From Glossina fuscipes (Eukaryota > Arthropoda > Insecta > Diptera > Glossinidae): a stretch of 64,000 nucleotides of DNA. The notes beneath the pieces were generated by a model. It was not told the DNA's origin and did not search any database. It saw only the letters and a list, made by a program, of their open reading frames with translations. The stretch covers positions 1,784,082-1,848,081 of the forward strand of contig NW_023998493.1 in assembly GCF_014805625.2 (NCBI RefSeq), in the 5' to 3' direction. Positions within the stretch are counted from its first letter, which is position 1. Each line of letters begins with the position of its first letter. A program made the translations under genes and the position numbers. Below are positions 1 through 12,289 of this stretch, one piece after another.

Positions 1-145
1 ACTTACTCAAATATTATTATTCTATGACTTTTCCTTCCATCCGAAAACGAGTGCCATAAAACGCTGCTAGAACGTCATTACGTCTTAAAACAGGTAGTTT
101 AATTAATAACTACAAATAGGTAAATGATTTACCTTTTACTGTGTT

Positions 146-151
146 TTTATT
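146..151 (-). terminator. Polyadenylation signal of the SMPD4 orthologue
   Basis: An AATAAA hexamer on the minus strand lies about 40 bp past the SMPD4 stop codon (189-191). The remaining bases of 1-188 are AT-rich 3' flank with nothing else recognised. Confidence 0.6.
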
Positions 152-188
152 ACAAACCAAATGATTAATAAACACAAGACAGCAATTA

Positions 189-3100
189 TCAGAAAGAACA
201 CATATATAAGAAGGTCAACAAAACCATTATAGCTGTAATTACACCAATAATGACGGTATGGCACTTAATATAGCCAATTATACAGAATATTGCCACGAAA
301 AACAAGCATTGGTAAGAAGCAAAGTAGCGCAGGCTTAAGCGGGGTGGTAACTGTTGTTCGCACAAAGCACTTTCTCCTAGAGGAAAAATTGAGCCCACAA
401 AAGAAGTGATCATTGAAATTTTGAATGGTTTGCTATACAGCTTACCGTAAGGTTTATCGAACCATTGTGCCGTCATTGGACCATAAAATATTCGACGTGC
501 CAGCTTTCCTTTTATGTCAGATCGATACCAAAGCGCTTCTATTTCTTGATGAAACTAATAATTTGTAATAAATATTTTAAAACACTGCCAAAGCAACAAG
601 AATATACATGCATATACATATTTATATAGATAAATATATAAAACTGCTTATATGCCTACTTAAGATAAACATATGCAAATCGCTTTCTCTTTGTACGAAT
701 CGTAGAGTACTATGTGAAATACTTGTAAGATAGCAATATATATCTGCTTGTTTGCTGCAGTCCGTCTGTCCCCTTAAATATCGATTTCGACTTCTAAAGT
801 TCCTGTGGGAAATGAAATTTAGTCGACAAGGTTAAATTGGAAAATTAAAAAGCGTGGCCTATCCGATAACTTTACGCTTTTCTCGACATCAAACCTCCCA
901 AACACTGGGTGAGTTAAACTGACCTTAGCTTGACCAATAAAACCATGTATATTAATGCGGCAACAAGAATTTTAGTTTATGCAAGTAACTACAATCGAGT
1001 GGCCCTTCCTTATGTAACAAGGAGCACTAACAGATTAAGCTCAAATTAAATATTTTGCTTTTTTTTATCAATGATGTTTGGAGAATCAATCAGATTGAAG
1101 AGAATTTCATTCCTAATATTTGCACCATTTCGGTACATTGTCTATAACCTTAAGCCTAATAAAAGAGACAATCTTATTTAATTACAAAGACAGTGAAGTA
1201 CATGTACCAACTTTTAGATCAACTCGGATGTGCATTATAAATAACTTTTATGTTTACTTCTTATGCGGTTGTTTGTCATTTAAGCATCCCGTTCTTGCAC
1301 CGCAGCTTTCTTGATAAATATTTTTAGCGAATTTCAAATCAATAATCGTTGTAAGTTTTAACTCACAGTCTCTTTCTTGCCTTAGGTCAGCAGACTTTGG
1401 TCTGTCAACCTGAATTAGATATATAAACGCAAATCCCGACTTTTTGTTTTATCGTTTTTTAAACAATAAGAGTGGTAGGCAACGAATGGTGGTCTAATCA
1501 ACTTCTAACTCATAACTTACAAACTTATTCACACATTTAATATTTTTGAGATCTTTTGTATTTGGTTAAACTCAGCACGAAACAAGTCACATTAAAGAAA
1601 AGGTCTTGAAAGAAATGTCAGGAACTAAATCAAGGCCATTACGTTCTAACACTAAACACACTTTTCCAAACTGTACCTCAGTTCATGGTTTGAAACCCTT
1701 CTAAAGCTTAAACTTGTTTTACATAGTTATTGAGATCTTTCAAATTCTGTCAGCTAGGACAGGTGAACATTGATATTCACTCTACGAAAAATCTCTGCCT
1801 TCAAAATCTGCAAATAACCATATGAAAATTCAACGTATATATTGGTTAGCCCCTCAAGCCTATTTTCTTAGCACTTTTAATTGTTTCTCATATATATGTG
1901 TGTCAATCTTCGATAAAGTGACAGAATTTCTTGAAAAAAAGATTTTAAAAGACTATCTATATTTCGTAATTATTTCAAATTCGTAGCTACTGCAGGCATG
2001 CGAGTCGTACACAGGCATTTGTCACGGAAAAAATTTGATATTCAATTAAAAATGTACAAGTAGTAGGTTCAAAATTAACAACTTTGAGAACATTAACAGT
2101 CAGAAGACAAGTCGGCAAAGGGATTCAATAATATAAATAATGAACTTAGATATACACCTATACACCTATATACAGATATACACCATGTACACCTATATAT
2201 CGGATCACTGATGCATTTTCTAAGTGCTAAAAAAAGAATGCGATAACTAATTAATTATAGCTGAATAAGAGAGTGTGTAAAGAACCATTAAAGACTTTCT
2301 TACTTTTTCGTTCATTTTGCAAGACAAACGATGCAGCAAACGTACTAAAAAAGCGCATTCATATGTTTGTATGGGTAGCAAAGCGGGATCAACTGAAGCC
2401 TTAATATTGGCTAAGTTGTTCATCATCTGAAACGGCGATATATGTGAGACATCCAAGTAATTACTATCGTCGTACAAAGAAAAGTTAGCCTGAGTACAAT
2501 TTGGCGACGATGTATCGATTTCTTCCCCTGATATATCAGGAACATCTACCTTTAGGACGAGTTTTTAGATGTCAGTCATACTTATACATTTTCACAAAGT
2601 CCATTTAAACATACGTTAAACATTCCGCCAAGGGTGTTCATAGCCGATTCCAGTATGTCCGGTATTTTATTACACTCTTTCATTTTTTGTACATCGCACG
2701 ACATTTCTTCAAAAATTTTATTAAAAATCCTTTTAAAAATACCAAATGATTTATAACGTTCCTCATTTTCTTCCGTCTTCGCAATTATTTCCTTTATAAC
2801 TTGATCCCGAGCTATGCATATTGTTTTGAGAAATTTCGTTATCGTATTTTGCATGGCATCACCGAACATAGGTGTATACCCATCGTCATAATGTAGATTG
2901 TCCCATTCGTAGGAGCCCGTAGAATTAGCAGCACTACAAGGAAATAAATTAATTACCATTCATTGACAGAACTTATAGAAACCTACCATAAAAACGTGTT
3001 TTGTTTTCGAGGAGAATCATATTTTAAATAATTTCCTCCAAAAGACTGCTCGGCTTGTAATAATTTCGCTGGCAATCCAGTTTGATTGAACACCTGAAAC

Positions 3101-6100
3101 ATTCGTAAAGGATCCATATAAGAATATATAAGAAAAGTCACTTTTTTTATATTTCTTTCTACCTTACTAACCTTCACCAAACGGTGCAACATAATGACAT
3201 TAGGCAATGAAGTGAAGTCTAGTCGTTCAAAACGGGGCAATATATGCACAAATATTTGTGTATAGATAATCAGATTATCGAGTATGAAGGTTTGGTATCG
3301 ATTATCTGATGAGAATTCTATATTGTTTTCATTTGATTTTTGTAACTGCCAATCAAAGCCGTAACGCCACGGCTGAATATAGCTCAACCATAACTCCAAC
3401 ACCACCGAAAATGAGCTATCCAAAGGCCAACGTCCCATTGTACTTTTTAGGAACGGATAAAATGGTACTCTCATCATAGGTTGAGCAAGCTTACGTAAAG
3501 TAACCATAGGTGTTTCATCAATATAAGCCGAGTTCGCAAACGAATGAGTCTGTTTAATAAGAATTCGTACCACTCGTATAAACTCACTACTGGGTAAATC
3601 CTAAAGAGTAGATAGAAGCATAGAGGTATGAACAAATATGTATATTGTATATATGTATTGATATATATCCTATGAATGTTTCCAATAATATGTGCCCTCA
3701 ATTTTTCTCAATCACGCCTAGCCCGATCAACACTAGCTATTATGTCTTCCTTGAGAATGTTTTAATGAAACTTTAAAAACTCGCTCTCTTTGAAATACTG
3801 CGTTTCAAGAAATATTCATTCATTTCAGTCGACATACACGTCGTTCTCAAACAAGAGCAGAAGATATCTACGTTCCCTTAGCCTGTTCGTATCCAAGAAA
3901 CTAGCGCCACTGCGAATTTTACTATCGATCGTGATCTACTATGTCTTGTTCAAAGTAGGTAAAGATTGTAGGTGCATAACTCGAAAAAATTCTAAAATAA
4001 TATCTTTGATTCACTTAGGCAGCAGCAAATTTAAGAAATGTGCGATTGAGAGCCTTGAACATTTTTTATGGCATATTTTTATACCCACCATCAAAGGATG
4101 AGGGGCACGCTCATTTTGTCGAAACATTTGTGACACCCATAAGGAATCTTTAGAGACCCCACACAGTATGTATATTCTTGATCAGTACCAAATTCTAAAT
4201 CGACTTAAGCATGTCCGTCTGTGTAAAGTCTGTTGCAAACATTCTCCTGACTGCAAAAATGAACCTTTCGATTTCAAATTTGCAAAAACATTGGAAGTTC
4301 TTGCGCGCGGGTCGGTATTGAAAATGGCCGAAATCGGTCAAAAGACACGCCCACAGCACCAAGTAGATTGAGGATTCTTCTGTTTTTCAAAGCGAATGAA
4401 AAATTGGTTTTTTGCTCAATGCTCACAAACCATAGCAAATAAATCTACAAAAATTTGAACGCATATTCTATGGGCGATTCCGTAGCATCTGTGTACAAAA
4501 ATGGAAAAATTGACCGCGCCTACCCAATATCAAACTTTAATTGTTTTTTCAATATACCTTTATAACACGCAGAAACAACCCCAAAAACCCCCATATACAA
4601 ATTTTTGGCCAGTTACAATCCTTCACTGCAATTAAACTTGTTCGCCTGTTTGTCTGCCCATCTGTCTGCCTGCGTAACTTTATAGTATTTGTGGTAAACA
4701 TTCTCCCATTAGCAAAAATGAAGATATCGCTTAAAAATTTGCAAAAGAATTGGCAATTGAAGTAAATTTTTCAAAAGACACGCCCCTCCTCCGCGACAAT
4801 AGCTCTTATTTTGAAAATAGGAGAACTCAACTGCACGCGCTCCAAGACTAAAGGTTCGGTCCCGACCGGATTTAATTTCCTTACTTGTTTGTTATTACGA
4901 TTTTCACCTGATTCGAATCTGACTTTAGGAATATGACTGCAGGGCTATTTGAAAGTCAAAGTGTGCCCAAATTGTTAACATAGGAATCAAATTGTTGTTA
5001 TAAGAATAAAGTCAAGATTTGAAACAAATTTACATCCTTGAATTGGTCTTAGCCTTCGAAAACGGATATACGAACACAGACGTGTCCATAGTGCGAACGA
5101 TGTTTCAAATAATAATAGCACAACTTTACCTTTGAGTGAAAACTTTCTGTGCTTGGTACTAATATACTGTTCAAAAACATTGAAATTGCCATTTCAAATA
5201 CTATCTATAATAAATCCTTAACCACAAACACATCAAAGAGACAATGGGCGTGTGCGCATTAAAGCAGCTCAAATATAAGCAAAAAGAGTTATCGTTCAAT
5301 ATAAAAATTGTAAGATAATTGTTGTTTTACCCTTGTTTCATCAACGTCATAACGTAACCATGTATCAATAAAGAAGTGTAGCACAGACTCTGTTCGCCAA
5401 GCATGCACCCTTGGTGAAACTGTGTTACGTATAAATTGTGTATTACTGCTACTCGCATCGTAAACGCTAGCGCTAGGAATTTTCAAATATTTTGGTGAAC
5501 GTTTTGGTTGCAGCGGTTGTATTGGCATAGGTTGCGGCGCTTTCACAGTGGGGCATATATTCGGCGGCATAACAACCGAATCCGGCCGGCAAGGTAAAAA
5601 ATTACATAAGTATTCAGCTGTTAGGAAAAAATACACAGTCTTCATATGCTCATTGTGGACTTGTAGAGCTGCCGGATACATTTTATGCAATGGAAATGTA
5701 GCGTATATACAAAAATGCAATATGTAATAATCGAATGCGTTCAGAGACAATGATATCACTTGCCTACGAAAAGTATCAACATTGAACAGATCTGCGTAGA
5801 ATATGGAATACTGGCCAGTCTGTATCATCTCGTTTATTTTATGCTGCATAAAAGATAATAAATATTAAAAAAAACCTGGTTCTAAAAAGCTTTACTTACC
5901 GGTAATTGATCTAAATTTATTTCAAATTTTATAGCATCGTTTAGCAAACGATAGCATATTTGAAATATTGGTCCCATAGGAGCGAAGAATTCGAATAATG
6001 TATCAAAAAACTGTGGCGCATTCTTTTTGGTGGTTGTTCTTAAACCCCAACCAATGCCGCGATTTCCTATACCAAAAACAGACTGGACTACGTTAGGAAA

Positions 6101-6284
6101 TATATCTTGCAATTCGTGGATATTACACTCATTAAATAGAATTTTCAATTCATTGCAACGTTCTAATATCGGATAGTTCAGCAACTCCAGAACACGATTC
6201 TGCCATAATGTGCAAACATGTAGATAAGTGAGAATATTCAAATTTTTTAATACTTACTACGTTTTTATCATAATATTGTGTCAT
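189..6284 (-). CDS. SMPD4: Sphingomyelin phosphodiesterase 4 (neutral sphingomyelinase 3) orthologue
   Basis: Eight coding exons join in phase to 768 codons: 6284-6258, 6199-5900, 5843-5331, 3600-3172, 3093-2987, 2933-2615, 2549-2304 and 554-189. Family hallmarks follow the order of human SMPD4: N-terminal ELQDIFPNVVQSVFG, GWGLRTT and GPIFQICYRLL; middle HAWRTESVLHFFIDTWL, VVRILIKQTHSFANS and GRWPLDSSF with VLELWLSYIQPWRYG; then YTPMFG; and C-terminal PPRLSLRYFASY, followed by two hydrophobic segments in the last 50 residues that should anchor the protein in ER or nuclear-envelope membrane. The family hydrolyses sphingomyelin to ceramide and is linked to nuclear-envelope and pore function. 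The start ATG lies in a 9-codon first exon (MTQYYDKNV). Exon 4 is split by a 78-bp stop-free intron. The exon 5 donor GTATGT at 2614 was chosen over a later one because it gives a 65-bp intron and keeps phase. The large introns (5330-3601 and 2303-555) hold repeats. From memory the Drosophila orthologue is CG6962. Confidence 0.92.
555..2303. other. Last intron of SMPD4, no gene seen
   Basis: This 1.75 kb intron is AT-rich and open frames on both strands are short. A small imperfect repeat of TACACCTATATA type lies at about 2150-2200. I recognise no exon or transposon protein. The acceptor was placed at TTAG before 554 because the frame then starts with residues that align to the SMPD4 family. 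Confidence 0.6.
4060..4890 (+). repeat. Dispersed repeat family A, copy in SMPD4 intron
   Basis: This copy starts near TATACCCACCATC and passes through AGAGACCCCACA, TTGATCAGTACCAAATTC and CATGTCCGTCTGTG. It ends near GGTCCCGACCGGATTTAATT and CTTACTTG. The same ordered phrases recur across the window in both orientations. It looks like two partial units (about 4060-4380 and 4500-4890). I see no protein it could encode, so it is probably non-autonomous. Confidence 0.75.
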
Positions 6285-6800
6285 ATTTAGAAAAAAACCC
6301 TTAACACAAGTAGACGACAAAATATATAAAAACGTATTGTGTTATTCATACATAAACGCGTTTCTTGTTCTTGTTTTTTTTTTTTTTTTTGAGATGTTGA
6401 GTTAAGATGGACCAAGCCAATAAATATGTTACTTATAAATCCAAAATTTTTGTTTAATGAGACAACAAATTTTGCGCGTTTTTATCTCTAACTAACAGCT
6501 GTTTACGTTATTTATTTGTTCTTCTTCTTAAGTGTTCGTCAATCAACAACATATGATCCGCCGGGATCGAATAGAAAGAATCTTCTTGAGAATACGAAAT
6601 ATTTTGCCCCAGCCTTAAAAAAGTTAATAACTTGTTTAGAGTATTGGTTAGTTTTCTTCTTCTTCTTTTCTACTCAGCAAATCATCAAGCGTAAATTCGC
6701 TGAGTTGTGTAAAAAAGATGCAATGTGAACACAGAGTTCTTTGTTTGAGTTTTCGTAAAGTTGGGGTTAGGTTAGATATACAATATTAATACTTATTTGT
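6285..6800. other. Upstream region of SMPD4 with a short unassigned frame
   Basis: This stretch includes the promoter side of SMPD4, with a poly-T run at about 6377-6390. On the plus strand a 70-codon frame at 6516-6728 reads like coding sequence (PPGSNRKNLLENTKYF, then KRKFAELCKKDAM) around a pyrimidine tract ending CTCAG. An intron there would be only about 35 bp, too short for a fly. It may be a decayed divergent gene or a chance frame; I do not recognise it. Confidence 0.3.
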
Positions 6801-8700
6801 TTTAATGTTTATTTGATTAAAGTCTTTTCAATTTTGCCTTTGATATGTCTGCCACATAATTTTTTTTTAATTTTTATTAAAATATGCATATTACTCGTCC
6901 ACCATGTAGAATAGAGCAGAACAGCGAGGAGCAAATTTCGTTGTGTAAGAAATAATGTAGTACATGAGTATAAAGTGCCATATGAAAGAATTGATAAGCA
7001 CGAGAGTAAAAAAGTGTAAAATCGACTAGGTTCGTAATTTGACTGTAAACCCAAATTATATCTCGACGACGTAATTTGAAAAAGGGAAAGATTGCGAAGC
7101 CATCAAACTGTGAGAAACTAATATGTCAAGAATGCTGCCGTCATGAAGATCACATATATCCAATTTGCGAAGTAGAATCGCGAATAGAATTGGCAACATT
7201 CGGACAAACAAATAGGAAATGATCAGGAGATAGGAAGACTCCACATGTACATAAAAGCTATCCACTTCGTTAATATTCAATAAAAGATCATTACAATCAA
7301 CCTGTTAATAAGACAAATAATGTCACGTCTAAATACGCAATTAATAAATCAAGGAGCTTTATTGATTTGTGGAAATAAAGTGTATAAGTGACGACCATAA
7401 GGTGAATTATTCCACTGCTGATGCCAATTTTATCTGGAGCGGTGTTGCCAAGAATGCCAATATGACTAGACACCTAGATAAAATTAAAACAAAATGTATT
7501 AGATTTCAAGCTATCAAGTAGAGATCTAATTTGTAATAAGTAAAGTTAGGTTTTACCTATGCAAAGCGGATAAGACAGATTTACTGTCTGACAGTATAAG
7601 GAATTCCTTTGAGGATGAGTACTTGCTAAGTGGGTGGCTTCCAGAATCGCAAGACATTCATGCTTCTATACTAACATTTGAAATCCGCCTGAATGGCCTA
7701 AGGCGAGTAGTCTCGACTAGCAACTCAATGGTCGTGGGTTCGAATCTCAAGTTCGGTAGAGTTTTTAATAAAAGCCGATGGCCTCAGACGCTAGTGCTTT
7801 AAGGGTTTAGTCTTAGAATTTATTTCTCTGGCGAAATTAATAATAATAATAATAATTATAATAATACCACTTGGAAACCAATGACCATCACTTGCAACAT
7901 CAGTCTTAGGTCCATCTGTGAAGATGAATGAAAAATAATTCCATTTGGTAGTGACCAAGTTCCAGCAGCGGTGATTTCTGCCGTAATAACTGTAAATTTC
8001 CTCGCTAGTAAGACTATATATAGAGAACCAAAAGGAGTTTTGAATAAGCTACATGCATCAGTTCAGGATGTTAAAATTATTAATTTTGTCAGCAAAAATT
8101 TTAAAGAAGGAAGAAGAGAAATTAAGTAATATAAAATCATAAATGAAAGGTAGGGCAGAATGATTCTCGAAAGATAGAATTTTATTAGATGAAAAATTGG
8201 CTAGTAAACGAAATCTTTCTTATAGAGGCATAACATTTGCCATCTGTCCCAGACAAACCCAATTTCATGGCATTCTACGTAATTTCAGGTCTCTAGTTGA
8301 AATGTCCAATAAGAGCGGACAAGCGTACTCTAATTTTGGCTTCACTAAACAGTTTAATCATACAATAATGGTCGGAGCCCCAAAAAACACCACAAATCGA
8401 TTTTAATACGTCAATGAGTTGAAAACATTGTTGGGCAATTTTGTCAATGTGAGCAGCAGGAGAAAGGAGCATGTTGGACCAATTCAAAAGAAGAAAAAAA
8501 TGTGTACTGTTTTTCAAATTTAACAACATTTTTCCTTAACTTCCATTTTTGCTTAACTTGAATGAAACAAACATGCATGAAAGGGATAACAATAGAGAAT
8601 TTCATATTTACTAAACGCAATCGTCCTCTTTGTCTGTTACCGGTTTTGAATCGCAAGCAATAGCACGTGCAGGGCAAATGTAATCAAAAATTACAATCTG
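6800..8700 (-). mobile_element. Decayed non-LTR retrotransposon with RNase H domain
   Basis: Several minus-strand fragments follow the order of a non-LTR polyprotein of I/Jockey type. 8529-8293 reads LKSICGVFWGSDHY, like the segment just after reverse transcriptase. About 7925-7900 gives an RNase H start (FTDGPKTD). 7594-7557 gives a later RNase H motif (SDSKSVLSAL). Frames at 7280-6809 look like the C-terminal end. Stops and frameshifts run throughout, so the element is dead. A SINE sits between the two RNase H pieces. Clade and ends are uncertain. Confidence 0.6.
7688..7867 (+). mobile_element. tRNA-derived SINE
   Basis: The head resembles a serine-type tRNA: an A-box-like TGGCCTAAGGCG at 7694-7705, an ACTAGCAA anticodon-loop-like stretch, and a canonical B box GGTTCGAATCT at 7737-7747. 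An unrelated body of about 85 bp follows, then an (AAT)n tail at about 7836-7866. That is the plan of a tRNA-derived SINE, moved by LINE machinery. The head is not a functional tRNA: the acceptor stem is absent and the anticodon arm does not pair well. It interrupts the RNase H region of the minus-strand non-LTR remnant. I could not define target-site duplications. Confidence 0.65.
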
Positions 8701-11700
8701 CAACAACAAACACATATGAAACATGGTACCGGTTTTACAACACAAACTCACACAAAAAGCTTTGCAAAAATAGTGGTTTTTTAACAGGATTGTTAAAGCT
8801 TAACGCTTCTGTACATTTTGGAAGAGTGGCATCTTAGTATGAAAATTAAGTTAAAACATTAAAAGTTTTGTACAAAGTTGGCGTTGGCAAAATGTATTCA
8901 CTTTTATTTTATATGGCTCGTGTACAACTTACAATTTATAAGGAAATGTCATCATATTTGCCTAATTATGCAATAAAATAGACGTTTACAACTAAAGTAA
9001 ATAGATATATCGGATTATTTCCCAACTGATTCTTTAGTTTTTTTTTCTTTTACTGTAAAATTATATTAAAGCCATTTGCAATCCAATGTATTCAATGTTC
9101 CGTGAGACACACGGGGAGATATATGTTATTGAAACGCTGCAAACTATACGACCGATCAACCAAACGAATGCGTTCTATTTAAATTAATTATTGAACAAAG
9201 ATTAAGACATTCAAGCTAAAGGCTAAATTCGCTTAAAACCCTAATTCATATAGAATCTCAAGTTAAACTAAGATATAAATGCATTTCACACAAGAATACC
9301 CTATTGGATTCACGGCATACAATTGTGGGGAAAAGTCAGTGACTCCAATATTGACATACATCAAAAAGTTTTGGATCTTATCAGGTAGCTTTGCGGGTAT
9401 CCTCACGGTACAAACTTCGTGGCTTCAAGGTGAAATAGTTTTCAACTCATTTCTACATATCATCAAATTTGCAATCCTTCTGATTTGATGAGTATGACTG
9501 CACCTATCGAACAGATAAATGTTACAGACCAACTTGAAGAACACTTCATGGATTGCTTCTATTGGACGTGTGCGAATTTTCATCGCTTTCAGGACAAAAA
9601 TATCTTGCATAAAACTTCGCAAGTCAATTTCTAAGCGTTTGATAGCGTTTGTATTGACCTTTCAATATTTATAATGTGTTAATAGCAAATCTCTTTGGAT
9701 ATTAAAAACTCGGACCAACGTAGTCTTCAGTTCAAGAAAGTCAAACGAAAGCCCTTTTTAGATGTGTTTTTACATTTGATTTAAGACTGTCACTTTCTTT
9801 TAGCGATTGTGTACACTCTTGTGTTTTGAAATGGGAGAATTCGACGAAATTATACTCGGATAATGGTGCTGTGTTTCGCTAAGAATTTTTGCAGAATTTA
9901 GATGTTTCCGCGGTGTCCATATTTATTTTAGAGTAAAGGAATTGTTGGGTAGATAATATATTTTCATGTCAGGAATGTACAAAATAATTTTATATAGTCT
10001 GTCTTGTACTGTCTGCAGTAAGCAAGCCCAATCAACCGACCAATAGAATGGAAGTGTACGTAGCGGTATTACATAAGTTTTGATGCATTTTAATTTGTTG
10101 AGAGAGTAATTTTACAAAAACTAAATAATAAAACAATAAAAGTACCATGTCGTGCGTTGCAACTGTTTCTTTAATAAATGTTGTTCTTCTTCCAGGAAAC
10201 GAAAGTCTTCATGTCTTTTACGTTCAATTTCCTCTTGCAAAATTTCTTGATCTGAGTTCTCATTATTCACCCATTTGTGCCGGTTATCCTGCTTACACAT
10301 ATAGGTGAGCAGCTGCATGTCAATAAATCACACAATCCTGCTCATCTCCTATGTAAATGAAGATTTTGCTCATCTGCTTCAAACATAACAATTCAAACAT
10401 GATTTTCATATCGGCTCCTAGAAACTGAACGGGCTGTAGCAGCGACACAAAAAATCGCCTGTTGTGCTCCTATCAATGAAAAATTCAAGATGAATGAAAT
10501 TAAAATGAATAAGAGAATATGTTGCGAAGCCACCAATCGTTGCTCAAACGAGTTCATTTATTTTAGCCGCTCTATTAGTATATGGTCATATAAAAAATCC
10601 GGCTGCAAGTTATCAACACATAATTCCAACGTTCGTAAACTTATAATCATTAATTATAAGTCATTAAATTTAAATATAAATACTGAAAGAACATTTTTTG
10701 TGAAATTTTTTCGCATCTAACTTTCTAAAGTATACGAACCGTTCAAAGGCGAAACCGTAAATGTTTAACAAATTTCTTTTTCTAACTTCTAACCTCTTTT
10801 TTTTGCCTCTTTAAATTTTTTTTTCGCAAACACCCACTTCCTCAAACTTCTTATTGTGGAATGATTTTGAGTTGCTGTCATCTGGTTTTTCTCTTTACAT
10901 CGGTTCCTAATAAGAATTCTTTTTTGTTGAGAATGGACAGAGCACAGAAATCACAGAGTTCTTTTCAATAAATGCAAAACATCTACCATACTACCAAATT
11001 TTCCCGAAATGGAAGCTATTTCATACATGTTTGCATTCGTAAGTTTCCATTACCATGAAAATATTCCCCGACATGGAGCTAAATGAATAATAAATAAAAA
11101 TTGCCGCACTTCTTTTCAAAAATGTACAGAAAACAAGAAAGAAGAAGACTAGAAATTTTCTGATTTGATTGTGTGGGTCTTTATTCTCAAAAAGTTTTGT
11201 ATGATAATTGCGTCTCTGTTGTGCGTTTACATAAACAAAAGATTTTGCATAAATCTATATAAATTGATTAAATTCTGCATCGGCTGCTTCGTGATGACAT
11301 TGTGCTTTCAGTGCGTATTTTGCACGAGTGATACGAAAAGAAAAAACTGAAAAGCATTACATACATACTTCGGGTTCAAATAAAAGAAACACGAAATACA
11401 GCCCCTATATAAATCATAAATGTAAGTAGCGTCGCCATCAGTTTAAAAAATTTCGTGTATTCTAGTTTTTCTTTCCTTTGCAATACCCAAAAATGGGTCA
11501 AAAATGATTCCATATCATGCAAGAGATATTGAACTAAACGTTAATACAAATTATATAAGTATAGAAGACTATTTAAAGGTCCTACTTATTTGCTATTTAC
11601 TAATTTAATTAAGAAGAAATCCACAATTTAGATTGATGGGCAGATGGAAATTTAAGTGCTCACACGTGAAATGGAAGTTAAATTGAAATAGAATTAATGT

Positions 11701-12165
11701 AGGTCAACCAAGCCAATAAGGTTGTACCAGTAATAACGACATTTCCGTGCACGTTCGCGTACACATTTATTGCTTGTTTTAAACGCTCTCGTTTGCCTAC
11801 CATTTTTCTCCTGTTCACGCTGAAGGTTATGATCGCGTCACTTTTTGTATATTCACAAACTTACTTTTATTATTTCTTCTCTTCTATAACAAAAATTATA
11901 TCTCGTTCAAATGCTAATTTCCACGTCCCAAATGAATAACAAACATCCTTTAATTTGGTATATAATTTGAATGTAGTTTTCATTCTTTTAATAACGTAAT
12001 CTACTTCCCAAATGACGAAATTCCAATTGATATTTTATACAATAAATAGGAATTTTCCAAGCCACCGTTCCGCAAATGGATGTCTCGACAAAAAAGAAAT
12101 ATTGCAATTTATACGTACGTTTATACGTATAAATATGCATTACGATTGATATCTTTCTGCAATTA
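8700..12165. other. Intergenic AT-rich region, no identifiable gene
   Basis: Frames here are short and mostly lack protein character. Exceptions are the coiled-coil-like frame at 10318-10121 (listed separately) and a plus-strand frame at 9279-9488, which I could not assign. No repeat of family A and no known transposase is visible. The stretch may hold decayed elements too diverged to read by eye. Confidence 0.5.
10121..10318 (-). other. Unassigned exon-like frame rich in charged residues
   Basis: The minus strand is open for 65 codons. From a possible acceptor TGTGTAAGCAG (before about 10288) it reads DNRHKWVNNENSDQEI, then EEIERKRHEDFRFLEEEQ and HLLKKQLQ. That is strongly helical, like a coiled coil, unlike the AT-rich surroundings. 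A weak donor (GTACTT) follows ACATG. I cannot name a protein and see no partner exon. It may be one exon of a gene with large introns, a pseudogene fragment or chance. Confidence 0.3.
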
Positions 12166-12169
12166 GAAA

Positions 12170-12235
12170 TGTTAATTTGTAACGGTTTTCATTTCTAATG
12201 GATGTTAATTCGAAACGGTTTTCAATTCTAATGCA
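12170..12235. repeat. 33-bp tandem duplication
   Basis: Two units of about 33 bp, TGTTAATTTGTAACGGTTTT and onward, then TGTTAATTCGAAACGGTTTT, share most positions and lie head to tail just before the SSADH pseudogene. Confidence 0.7.
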
Positions 12236-12289
12236 TTAATAAGTAACTGATGATTATGGAGTTTCTTCATACGTTATATCTTTCGTTCT

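Noticed and set aside
2550..2614. Continuing SMPD4 exon 5 to the donor at 2587
   Set aside because: Leaves an intron of under 40 bp; the GTATGT donor at 2614 keeps phase and gives 65 bp.
6516..6728. A small divergent gene opposite SMPD4
   Set aside because: The only workable intron is about 35 bp and no family is recognised; kept only as a note.
7688..7760. A tRNA gene, because of the perfect B box
   Set aside because: No acceptor stem or proper anticodon arm, and the unit continues into a SINE body and tail.
9279..9488. Faint resemblance of a plus-strand frame to an LTR-element envelope protein
   Set aside because: Too short and without cysteine pattern or neighbours to support it.
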